Origin: Litorivita sp040371945
GTDB taxonomy: Bacteria > Pseudomonadota > Alphaproteobacteria > Rhodobacterales > Rhodobacteraceae
Assembly: GCF_040371945.1 (NCBI RefSeq)
Contig: NZ_BAABWS010000001.1
Location: 310,001-374,000 of the forward strand
Length of the DNA stretch: 64,000 bases
Direction of reading: 5' to 3'
Shown piece after piece: positions 15,325-23,005 of the stretch. The translations under genes and the position numbers were made by a program. The notes beneath the pieces were generated by a model. It ran no database searches, was not told the DNA's origin, and worked only from the letters and a program-made list of their open reading frames with translations. Position 1 is the stretch's first letter. Every line of letters begins with the position of its first letter.

Positions 15325-16740
15325 ATGAAACCAGACCACGATTTCCCCCTCCCCGCATTGGACCAAGCGGCACAAGACCGGCTTTCGCGCCTGTCAAAGA
15401 CGGCCTCGACACTTGGCCGCGAGATCGTCGATATCGCGGGTTTTCTGGACCGGCTGGAATGCGAGTCGCAAGCGCAGCTCAAGGCGCTTGGCGCGGTCAA
15501 GGACGGATCAGCCCGCGTTGCCACGGCCAATACCGCGGTGCTGTCCACCGTGGACATGGTGGCGCAATCGGCCCATGACACGTTGCAACGCGTGTCGGAA
15601 TCGACCGAATATGTCAGTCAAACCAGCACCCTCGCCATCGATCTGGCCCAATGGGTGCAGCAAATCAACGATCACAGCGCCGAAGTGCGCGAAATGCTCG
15701 AAGAGGTGAAATCCTCGAACGAGCAAATCGCCACCATCGCGGCGCAGGTCAATATGCTGGCCATCAATGCCAAGATCGAAGCCGCGCGCGCGGGCGACGC
15801 GGGCAAAGGCTTTGCCGTGGTTGCCGATGCGATCAACGAGCTGAGCCAAAGCACCTCTAAGGCGGCCAATGATATCACCGGCACGGTCGGCAACCTGTCC
15901 AATTGGGTGCAGCGCCTGTCCGAGGGCGCATCGCAATCGGCGCTCAAGGCCGACACATTGCTCGAACGCGGCGGCGAAACCGACCGCGCGCTGACCACGA
16001 TCAAGGACCAAGTCGCCGCAAGCCAGACACAAACCGAGGTGATCCGAGAAGAAGCGGGGCGCGCCGATGAGGCGGTGCAATCCTTTACCCCCTCCATCGC
16101 CAGCATCGACGCCTCCTTCAGATCGAGCGCCGAAGGCGTCAAGACCGCCCACACCCGCGTGGAAAAGCTGATCGATCGCTCCGAACGGATGGTCCAAGAC
16201 AGCGTTGCGATGGGCGGATCAAGCGAAGACGGGCCGATGATCTTGCACGTCCAAGACATTGCAGGACAAATTTCGCAGGCCCTCGCCAACGCCGTCGAGA
16301 GCCGCCGCATCTCTTTGAGCGATCTCTTCGATGAAAATTACCGCCCCATAGAGGGCAGCGATCCGGTGCAATATTCCACGCGCTTCTTGCGCCTGACCGA
16401 TCAACTGCTTCCCACCTTGCAAGAACCCGCAACCCAAATCGACAGCCGTGTGGTGTTTTGTGCGGCGGTGGATCGCAACGGCTATCTGCCGACGCATAAC
16501 AAGAAGTTCTCGCAGCCGCCAAGCACAGATCCGGAATGGAACATGGCCAATTGCCGCAATCGCCGCATCTTTGACGATCGCGTCGGCCTCAAGGCGGGCC
16601 GCAACACGCAGCCGTTCTTGCTGCAAGTCTATCGCCGCGATATGGGCGGCGGCAATTTCGTGATGATGAAAGACCTCTCCGCCCCGATTACAATCAACGG
16701 GCGCCATTGGGGCGGTCTGCGCTTGGCCTATAAATTCTGA
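15325..16740 (+). CDS. Soluble methyl-accepting chemotaxis protein with C-terminal sensor domain
   Basis: A 471-residue cytoplasmic chemoreceptor with no membrane helix. The order is reversed relative to usual receptors: the signalling hairpin (NMLAINAKIEAARAGDAGKG, around residues 143-162) comes first. A sensor-like C-terminal domain follows from about residue 325, with blocks VVFCAAVDRNGYLPTHN, CRNRRIFDDR, RRDMGGGNFVMMKDLSAPI and GRHWGGLRLAY. That domain is widespread at the C-terminus of proteobacterial receptors and looks PAS/Cache-like. Its signal is unknown. No clear CtrA box precedes it, only a TTAAC half-site at 15268. Confidence 0.9.
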   Translation: MKPDHDFPLPALDQAAQDRLSRLSKTASTLGREIVDIAGFLDRLECESQAQLKALGAVKDGSARVATANTAVLSTVDMVAQSAHDTLQRVSESTEYVSQTSTLAIDLAQWVQQINDHSAEVREMLEEVKSSNEQIATIAAQVNMLAINAKIEAARAGDAGKGFAVVADAINELSQSTSKAANDITGTVGNLSNWVQRLSEGASQSALKADTLLERGGETDRALTTIKDQVAASQTQTEVIREEAGRADEAVQSFTPSIASIDASFRSSAEGVKTAHTRVEKLIDRSERMVQDSVAMGGSSEDGPMILHVQDIAGQISQALANAVESRRISLSDLFDENYRPIEGSDPVQYSTRFLRLTDQLLPTLQEPATQIDSRVVFCAAVDRNGYLPTHNKKFSQPPSTDPEWNMANCRNRRIFDDRVGLKAGRNTQPFLLQVYRRDMGGGNFVMMKDLSAPITINGRHWGGLRLAYKF

Positions 16741-16742
16741 TC

Positions 16743-16778
16743 AAAAAAAACCGCCGCTTGCTGGCAGGCAAGCGGCGG
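16743..16778 (-). terminator. Strong intrinsic terminator on the minus strand
   Basis: A perfect 11-bp stem CCGCCGCTTGC/GCAAGCGGCGG (16751-16761 with 16768-16778) is followed, reading the minus strand, by eight T residues at 16750-16743. On the plus strand no T-run follows, so it ends a minus-strand transcript, most likely that of the 40-aa gene at 17131. Confidence 0.85.
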
Positions 16779-17008
16779 TCAGTACGCGTCTGGATATTCG
16801 CGAAACCGGCGGAGGGATTAGGCAACCTCCGAGGACCGAGGGACAGATCGGCCAAAATAACGCGTCGAATGGGGATGAGACGCGCAGGCAGCGAAAGACG
16901 CAGGCAGGTAACTCTATAACTCCTCTAATGCTGTAACAGTTCCATGTCAGAACCGAGAAATCCGTCCAAAGCAGCGACATCCGCCGCCCGCTTCACCAAT
17001 GGCAGGGA
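16779..17008 (-). other. Non-coding stretch between 40-aa gene and its terminator
   Basis: About 230 bp between the stop of the small gene and the strong minus-strand terminator. I find no convincing ORF on either strand. It would be a long 3' untranslated region of the small-gene mRNA, or it could hold a separate small RNA ending at the terminator. Confidence 0.4.
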
Positions 17009-17131
17009 TCAAATCAGACCCGGCAAATGCAATCCGACAACCAGCATGACCAAAAGCGCCGCAGCGCCGACGGCGTCTTGCAGCAAGGTTTCGGGCGAGC
17101 GCGCAACAACAGTTTTAATCTGAGCAAACAT
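17009..17131 (-). CDS. 40-aa single-pass membrane protein under an SOS box
   Basis: A small ORF of 40 residues beginning MFAQIKTVVARSPETLLQ and ending GLHLPGLI. A perfect AGGAGG (17139-17144) lies 7 nt before the ATG. Residues 1-18 are polar and amphipathic with Lys6 and Arg11; residues ~20-37 form one hydrophobic helix (AVGAAALLVMLVVGL). Eighty-one bp upstream of the ATG is a perfect GAAC-N7-GAAC SOS box, and a strong terminator lies downstream. Small, SOS-induced inner-membrane peptides are known (SidA in Caulobacter blocks division; TisB in E. coli depolarises membranes); a similar role here is inference, and no homologue is claimed. Confidence 0.75.
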   Translation of the reverse strand: MFAQIKTVVARSPETLLQDAVGAAALLVMLVVGLHLPGLI

Positions 17132-17212
17132 TTTGGTGCCTCCTGATCTACGGCGCTCTCATGCGGGCCGTTTCGTTGCACCTTTGTTCTCATTAATCTT
17201 AATCAATGTAAA

Positions 17213-17227
17213 GAACTTTTTGAGAAC
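17213..17227 (-). promoter_or_regulatory. SOS box (LexA site), GAAC-N7-GAAC
   Basis: GAACTTTTTGAGAAC matches exactly the alphaproteobacterial LexA site GTTC-N7-GTTC on the minus strand. A third GAAC at 17234 lies 10 bp further on, and an inverted TTGTTCTC at 17185 lies closer to the gene. It sits in an AT-rich gap 147 bp wide between recG and the 40-aa ORF, so that ORF is the obvious target. Confidence 0.7.
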
Positions 17228-17277
17228 ATTTGAGAACAAATCTGTTTCGAAATCGGAGCCTTGGCAGAAAATATGCC

Positions 17278-19368
17278 TTAACCCACTGATATTAAACGAA
17301 TTGCCTCATCCTGCCCCATGAGCCACAAAAGCACCCGCGCCGCCTGTCCGCGCGGCGAGGTCAGCTCCGGATCTTCCGCCAAGAGCTTGCGCGCATCGCT
17401 TTGCGCCGTGGCCATGAGGCCCGATTGCGCCTCAACATCGGCCACACGGAATCGTGGCAGGCCCGATTGCGCCGTGCCGATCAGATCCCCCGCCCCGCGC
17501 ATTTCCAAATCCACCTCGGCGATGCGAAACCCGTCCTCGCTTTCGCGCAATGTCGTCAGCCGCCGCTCGCCGGCCTCGCTGAGCGGGGATTGATAGAGCA
17601 TCAAACAGGTCGAGGCCGCATCGCCGCGCCCGACCCGCCCGCGCAACTGGTGCAGCTGCGCAAGGCCAAAGCTTTCGGCGCGCTCGATCACCATGATCGT
17701 CGCATTGGGCACATCGACGCCGACTTCGATCACCGTCGTCGCCACCAAAACCGCAGTTTCGCCCTTTTGAAACGCCCGCATGGCGGCGTCTTTTTGCTCG
17801 GGCGGCAATTGCCCGTGGACCAATCCAACCACGCCCTCGCCAAGCGCCGCGCGCAGGGTTTTGAACCGCTCCTCGGCGCTCGACAGGTCCACGACCTCGC
17901 TTTCCTCGACCAAAGGACAGACCCAATAGCATTGGCGCCCCTCGGCAATGGCGCGGCGCAGGTGATCGACCACCTCCTCCATCCGTCCCATCGAGATCAT
18001 CGCGGTTTTGATCGGCTTGCGCCCGGGCGGCTTTTCATCAAGCACCGACACATCCATATCGCCATATTGCGCCAAGGCGAGGCTGCGCGGGATCGGCGTG
18101 GCCGTCATGACCAATACATCCACCCCCGCGCCCTTGCGGCCAAGCTCCAACCTCTGGCGCACGCCAAAACGGTGCTGCTCATCCACCACCGCAAGCCGCA
18201 GATCGGCAAATTCGACATCCTTTTGAAACACCGCGTGGGTGCCGACCAATATATTGATCTTGCCCGCGCCGAGCGCCTCAAGCTTGGCGCGCCGCTCGCC
18301 CGATTTGTCGCGGCCCGTCAATATTTCCACCACCACGCCGGCGCTTTCGGCCAAGGGGCGCAGCCCCTCAAGGTGTTGACGCGCAAGGATTTCCGTGGGG
18401 GCCATCATCACGCCCTGCCCGCCCGCTTCGACGGCCACCAACAGCGCCATAAAGGCCACCAAGGTTTTGCCCGCCCCCACGTCGCCTTGCAAAAGCCGGT
18501 TCATTTTCAACGGCTGCGCCATGTCATGGCTGATCTCTTCGATGGCGCGGCTTTGCGCCCCCGTGGGCCGATAGGGCAGCGCCGAAAGCACCCGCGATTG
18601 CAAACGCCCCGTCCCTTGCGACACCACGCCTTTGCCCCTGCGCATTTTCGCCCGCGCCAGCCCCAAGGTCAGTTGATGCGCCATAAACTCGTCATAGGCC
18701 AATCGCGCCCGCGCAGGCGCCGTCGCGGCCAGATCCTCCGCTTTTTGCGGACGATGCGCGGCCTCCAGCGCGGCGCGCCAATCAGGCCATTTCTCCACCC
18801 GCTTTTGCGCGGGATCGATCCATTCGGCCAACTGAGGCGCTTTGGAGAGCGCCGAGGTCGCGGCCTTGAGCATCACCGCCCGCGTCACCCCCGCCGTAAG
18901 CGGATAGACCGGCTCGAACGCAGGGATCGTGCCCGCCTCTTCGACGGGCAACATATATTCGGGATGGACCATATTGGCGATCCCGTCGAACAATTCGACC
19001 TTGCCCGACACCACGCGGCGCGATCCTTCGGGCAAATGCGCGTTCAAATAGCGATCATTGGCGTGGAAAAACACCAATTGAAACGCGCCTTCGCTGTCTT
19101 CGACATTGATCCGGTAGGCACCGCCGCGATTGCGCGGGGGACGGTGTTGTCCGACCAAGACTTCAACCGTCAAATGCGCAGGCAAATCAGCCCCTTGGAC
19201 CGTGTCCTTCACGCGCCGATCAATGCCCGAATGCGGCATGGTCAGCAGCAGATCACGCGGGCGCTCCACATGCATATTGGCAAAATTTTGCGCGATTTTC
19301 GGCCCGACGCCCTCCAGCGTGGTCAGCTCCGCAAAGAGCGGGAAAAGCGCTTCGGGTCTGCCGCTCAT
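17278..19368 (-). CDS. recG: ATP-dependent DNA helicase RecG
   Basis: Branch-migrating helicase that rewinds stalled replication forks and Holliday junctions. The 696-residue length is normal. The N-terminal wedge domain contains LTTLEGVGPKIAQ and an OB-fold; the helicase core has Walker A GDVGAGKT, the DEQHRFG box II, TATPIPRS (motif III) and HQLRGRVGRG near the end (motif VI). The start is 7 bp after the ligA stop, so ligA-recG form one transcription unit. No SOS box precedes the pair; the one downstream belongs to the next small gene. Confidence 0.97.
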   Translation of the reverse strand: MSGRPEALFPLFAELTTLEGVGPKIAQNFANMHVERPRDLLLTMPHSGIDRRVKDTVQGADLPAHLTVEVLVGQHRPPRNRGGAYRINVEDSEGAFQLVFFHANDRYLNAHLPEGSRRVVSGKVELFDGIANMVHPEYMLPVEEAGTIPAFEPVYPLTAGVTRAVMLKAATSALSKAPQLAEWIDPAQKRVEKWPDWRAALEAAHRPQKAEDLAATAPARARLAYDEFMAHQLTLGLARAKMRRGKGVVSQGTGRLQSRVLSALPYRPTGAQSRAIEEISHDMAQPLKMNRLLQGDVGAGKTLVAFMALLVAVEAGGQGVMMAPTEILARQHLEGLRPLAESAGVVVEILTGRDKSGERRAKLEALGAGKINILVGTHAVFQKDVEFADLRLAVVDEQHRFGVRQRLELGRKGAGVDVLVMTATPIPRSLALAQYGDMDVSVLDEKPPGRKPIKTAMISMGRMEEVVDHLRRAIAEGRQCYWVCPLVEESEVVDLSSAEERFKTLRAALGEGVVGLVHGQLPPEQKDAAMRAFQKGETAVLVATTVIEVGVDVPNATIMVIERAESFGLAQLHQLRGRVGRGDAASTCLMLYQSPLSEAGERRLTTLRESEDGFRIAEVDLEMRGAGDLIGTAQSGLPRFRVADVEAQSGLMATAQSDARKLLAEDPELTSPRGQAARVLLWLMGQDEAIRLISVG

Positions 19369-19375
19369 ACCTGCC

Positions 19376-21511
19376 TCATTGCCCCGCGATCAAATCAAGC
19401 CAGCCATCTTCGTCGAGCGTCTCGATCCCCAAGTCCGCCGCTTTCTTGGCCTTGCTGCCCGCCCCTGGCCCCGCGATCAAAAGATCGGTTTTGGCCGACA
19501 CCGAACCTGACACCTTGGCGCCGAGTCGCTCGGCCTGTGCCTTGGCTTCGGCGCGGCTCATTTTCTCCAACGTGCCGGTGAAAACCACAGTTTTGCCCGC
19601 GACGGGGCTGCCTTCGGTTTTGGGCTGTTCGGCATCGAGAATGGTCAAATGCGCGGCCAAGGCGTCGATGCTGGCGCGCTCCTCGGGTTGGGCAAAGGCC
19701 GTCACCAGACTGCGCGCCATAACCTCGCCCACGCCGTCGATATTGAGCAAGGCCTCCCACTGCGCCCCGTCGCATCCGGCGGCCTCGACCATCGCCGCCT
19801 CCAGCACCTCCCACGAGCCATAGCGGCGCGCGATCAAATTGCTCGCCTGTTCGCCCAAATGGCGGATACCGAGCGAAAAAAGCATCCGCTCCAGCGGGAT
19901 TTTTCGTTTATCCTCAATCGCTTCAAAAAGCTTCTTCGCGCTTTTATCGCCCCAGCCCTCGCGGTTCTTGAGCTGCTGCATGCCGCTGCCATAGCGCGCC
20001 TCAAGCTCGAAAATATCCGCAGGGGTTTTGACCCATCCATCCTCATAGAATTGCTCGACCTGTTTCGCGCCCAGCCCATCGATGTCAAAGGCCTTGCGCG
20101 AGACGAAATGTTTGAGCTTCTCGACCGCCTGCGCGGGGCAAATGATACCGCCGGTGCAGCGGCGCACCGCATCGCCCTCCTCGCGGATCGCCTCGGAGCC
20201 GCATTCGGGACATATCGTGGGAAACACGTAAGGCACGGCCGTCTCGGGCCGTTTGGACAGGTCCAGATCGGCAATTTTCGGGATCACATCACCAGCGCGG
20301 TAAACCTGCACCAGATCGCCGATGCGAATGTCCTTGCCGTCTCTGATCCGCCCGCCTTTGGCGTCCAGTCCGGCAATATAATCCTCGTTGTGCAGGGTCG
20401 CGTTCGAGACCACCACGCCGCCCACCGTCACCGGATCGAGCCGCGCCACGGGGCTGAGCGCGCCAGTGCGGCCAACCTGAATATCGATGCCGGCCAGCCG
20501 CGTCCAAGCCAATTCGGCCGGAAATTTATGGGCGATCCCCCAACGCGGCGTGGTCGAGCGAAACCCGAGCCGCGCCTGCAGCGCCAGATCGTCCACCTTA
20601 TAGACCACCCCGTCAATGTCATAGCCCAGATCGGGCCGAAGCGCGGCGATATGCGCGTAATGGGCGCGCAAGTCGTCGGCGCTATTGCACAGCTTTGTCA
20701 AAGGGTTGGTTGCAAACCCGAGCGCGGCGAGACGGTCGATCGCGCCCTTTTGCGTCTTGGCCAGAGGCGCGGAGAGCTCCCCCCAAGCATAGGCAAAAAA
20801 TTTCAGCGGGCGCGCACGGGTGATCTCGGCGTCGAGCTGGCGGAGCGACCCCGCAGCCGCGTTGCGCGGATTGGCAAAGCTCTTGCCGCCGCGCGCCTCT
20901 TGGGCGGTATTGAGGGCGGCGAAATCGGCGTGGGACATATAGACCTCGCCGCGCACCTCCAACACATCCGGCGCCCCGGTCAGGCTTTGTGGAATATCCG
21001 CAATCATCCGCGCATTGGAGGTGACGTTTTCACCCACGGCCCCGTCGCCGCGCGTCGCCGCTTGGATCAACTGGCCGTTCTGATAGCGCAAAGACAGGCT
21101 CAGCCCGTCGATCTTCGGCTCGGCGGTGAAGGCCAAAGGCGCGTCATCCTCCAATGACAGGAACTTGCGCACTCCGCGCACGAAATCATCAAGGTCCTCG
21201 TCGGTAAACACATTGCCCAAAGACAGCATTCGCACCGCATGGGTGATTTTGCCAAAGCCTTCGGCGGGGGCGGCGCCGATTTGCTCGCTCGGGCTATCGG
21301 TGCGTTTAAGGTCGGGAAAGCGCGCCTCGATCTCGGCGTTGCGGCGTTTGAGCGCGTCAAAGCCCGCGTCATCCATCACCGGCGCGTCGTCCCTGTGATA
21401 GGCCGCATTGGCCCGCGCCAGAAGATCGGCCAAACGCGCCAATTCGGCGCGCGCCTGCGCCTGCGAGAGGTCCTCTACCGCGATCTTATCTGTCTGCTCG
21501 GCTGCCACCAC
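19376..21511 (-). CDS. ligA: NAD-dependent DNA ligase
   Basis: Seals nicks during replication and repair using NAD. The 711-residue protein has the full domain order: Ia NAD-binding domain, adenylation domain with nucleophile K133 in EPKIDG, OB-fold, zinc finger with CPECGS...CTGGIICP, helix-hairpin-helix repeats (DIDGLGAKQ, LNIDGVGEVMA) and a C-terminal BRCT domain (VAGKTVVFTGTLEKMSRAEA). The start at 21511 is uncertain by a few codons. It is the first gene of ligA-recG. Confidence 0.97.
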   Translation of the reverse strand: MVAAEQTDKIAVEDLSQAQARAELARLADLLARANAAYHRDDAPVMDDAGFDALKRRNAEIEARFPDLKRTDSPSEQIGAAPAEGFGKITHAVRMLSLGNVFTDEDLDDFVRGVRKFLSLEDDAPLAFTAEPKIDGLSLSLRYQNGQLIQAATRGDGAVGENVTSNARMIADIPQSLTGAPDVLEVRGEVYMSHADFAALNTAQEARGGKSFANPRNAAAGSLRQLDAEITRARPLKFFAYAWGELSAPLAKTQKGAIDRLAALGFATNPLTKLCNSADDLRAHYAHIAALRPDLGYDIDGVVYKVDDLALQARLGFRSTTPRWGIAHKFPAELAWTRLAGIDIQVGRTGALSPVARLDPVTVGGVVVSNATLHNEDYIAGLDAKGGRIRDGKDIRIGDLVQVYRAGDVIPKIADLDLSKRPETAVPYVFPTICPECGSEAIREEGDAVRRCTGGIICPAQAVEKLKHFVSRKAFDIDGLGAKQVEQFYEDGWVKTPADIFELEARYGSGMQQLKNREGWGDKSAKKLFEAIEDKRKIPLERMLFSLGIRHLGEQASNLIARRYGSWEVLEAAMVEAAGCDGAQWEALLNIDGVGEVMARSLVTAFAQPEERASIDALAAHLTILDAEQPKTEGSPVAGKTVVFTGTLEKMSRAEAKAQAERLGAKVSGSVSAKTDLLIAGPGAGSKAKKAADLGIETLDEDGWLDLIAGQ

Positions 21512-21620
21512 CGCGAGGCTCCCCTATTTCTGCGCATTGACTTGCGTGAAGTGATAGGTCGCCGCCGCCCGCCCGTAAAGACATCTCACCGCTGTTTTGC
21601 CCCGTCACGGTGCAGGGGGC

Positions 21621-21660
21621 AAAAGAAAACGGCCCGCATCCAAAGGATACAGACCGTTTT
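21621..21660 (-). terminator. Intrinsic terminator downstream of ctrA
   Basis: On the minus strand AAAACGG and TATCC pair with GGATG and CCGTTTT to form an extended stem, followed by CTTTT. It lies 90 bp beyond the ctrA stop and ahead of ligA. Confidence 0.6.
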
Positions 21661-21750
21661 GAAACCATAGCGGAAAAACAGCGCCCAGCGGCCGGTCGCC
21701 TTTTCCCATAGCTTTGCCCTGACCCCTACATCAGGCAAAGCCGTGCGGCG

Positions 21751-22467
21751 TCACGCTCCCATAGCGATCCGCTGATCGTCGATCTCGTTCGGCTCCGGAT
21801 CGCGCAGAACATAGCCGCGCCCCCAAACCGTTTCGATATAATTGTCGCCGCCGGTTGCGGTGCTGAGCTTCTTGCGCAGCTTGCAAATGAACACATCGAT
21901 GATCTTGAGTTCCGGCTCGTCCATCCCGCCATAGAGGTGGTTGAGGAACATTTCCTTGGTCAATGTCGTGCCCTTGCGCAGCGACAATAGTTCAAGCATC
22001 TGGTATTCCTTGCCGGTCAGATGCACGGATTTGCCCGCCACATCGACAGATTTCGCATCCAGATTGACCGCGATTTTGCCTGTCTTGATGACCGATTGCG
22101 AATGGCCTTTCGAGCGGCGGATGATCGCATGGATGCGCGCCACCAATTCTTCGCGGTGGAAGGGTTTCGTCAGATAATCATCCGCGCCGAAACCGAAGCC
22201 TTTAATTTTGTTTTCCGTATCGTCCGCACCCGACAGGATCAGGATCGGCGTATCGACACGCGCCAACCGCAGTTGCCGCAAGACCTCATGCCCGTTCATA
22301 TCGGGCAATCCGAGATCCAAAAGGATGAGGTCATAATCATAGAGCTTGGCCAAATCGATGCCTTCTTCGCCCAAATCCGTTGTGTAAACGTTCAGGTTGG
22401 CATGGGTCAGCATAAGCTCGATACTTTTCGAGGTTGTGGGGTCGTCTTCCACCAAAAGCACGCGCAT
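21751..22467 (-). CDS. ctrA: Cell-cycle response regulator CtrA
   Basis: OmpR-class response regulator, master transcription factor of alphaproteobacteria; in Rhodobacterales it mainly controls motility, chemotaxis and gene-transfer-agent functions. The 238-residue protein has a receiver domain with phospho-acceptor D51 (LILLDLGLPD) and acidic pocket EDDP, then a winged-helix domain with the highly conserved LTGKEYQMLELL and DVFICKLRKKL. Phosphate comes from CckA (encoded at 50712) through ChpT. sciP lies upstream on the same strand. A near-consensus CtrA box in the leader suggests autoregulation. Confidence 0.98.
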   Translation of the reverse strand: MRVLLVEDDPTTSKSIELMLTHANLNVYTTDLGEEGIDLAKLYDYDLILLDLGLPDMNGHEVLRQLRLARVDTPILILSGADDTENKIKGFGFGADDYLTKPFHREELVARIHAIIRRSKGHSQSVIKTGKIAVNLDAKSVDVAGKSVHLTGKEYQMLELLSLRKGTTLTKEMFLNHLYGGMDEPELKIIDVFICKLRKKLSTATGGDNYIETVWGRGYVLRDPEPNEIDDQRIAMGA

Positions 22468-22526
22468 GGGTCGTTTCTCCGCTATTATTCTAGATTTTCA
22501 CTAAAATTAACCGTGTAAGAAATTAG

Positions 22527-22541
22527 TTAACTACAGGTTAC
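22527..22541. promoter_or_regulatory. Near-consensus CtrA box upstream of ctrA
   Basis: TTAACTACAGGTTAC matches TTAA-N7-TTAA with one mismatch, 60 bp before the ctrA start. A further TTAA lies at 22507. CtrA autoregulation is known in Caulobacter; here it is inferred from the site. Confidence 0.4.
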
Positions 22542-22568
22542 CAACAGAGATGTTTTAGCATAAACAAC

Positions 22569-22847
22569 CTAAAGTTGTCGATATTTTTGCACTTGCGTCG
22601 CTTTGAGCGCATCTTCGCCATGTTCGGTCACCGCAGAGAGCCACTCGCGAAACTCATCGGCCGACAGGCTGTAGCGCGCCAAGGCTTCGTCTTGCGATAT
22701 TAAGCCGTAGACAACGCCGCGCACAACCGCAGCTTTGCGCGACGCAACCCAGCGGCGCGTTGTTTCGGGCGGCAGATCGGCCCGCGTCATCACGGTTCCG
22801 TCGCTCAATGTTACGGCCCTTGGCCCGTCGACTTTCTTCAGATACAT
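22569..22847 (-). CDS. sciP: CtrA inhibitor SciP (DUF1153 family)
   Basis: Small helix-turn-helix protein that binds CtrA and blocks transcription from CtrA-activated promoters, as shown in Caulobacter. From ATG 22847 the product has 92 residues and begins MYLKKVDGPRAVTLSDGTVM, the standard start of the family; an upstream ATG at 22868 would add an atypical extension. The blocks RADLPPETTRRWVASRKAAVV and EALARYSLSADEF form the DNA-binding-like fold. It lies 101 bp before ctrA in the same direction. Confidence 0.95.
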   Translation of the reverse strand: MYLKKVDGPRAVTLSDGTVMTRADLPPETTRRWVASRKAAVVRGVVYGLISQDEALARYSLSADEFREWLSAVTEHGEDALKATQVQKYRQL

Positions 22848-23005
22848 GGCACTCAACCCTCGTTCCATGTGCTGAACCTAGCCATAGGCCAGTTAATGGG
22901 GGGTGAAACGTAACCTTGTGAGTAGTTCGCATTTTCCTATATTCTGTAAGACATTGGCGAGGGTTTTGCCCCGCCGTCGCCTTCTGCCCCTCCGGAGACA
23001 CCGTC

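Noticed and set aside
16741..16980. 79-codon minus-strand ORF near the terminator
   Set aside because: Runs through the terminator hairpin, has no ribosome site and no protein-like pattern; better read as untranslated RNA.
17401..19581. A 726-codon open frame opposite recG and ligA
   Set aside because: It is antisense to two certain genes, rich in His, Arg and Gln, without domains or a ribosome site; an artefact of high-GC codon use.
22893..22907. CtrA box before sciP (TTAA-N7-TGAA)
   Set aside because: One mismatch in a region with several TTAA half-sites; too weak to annotate.
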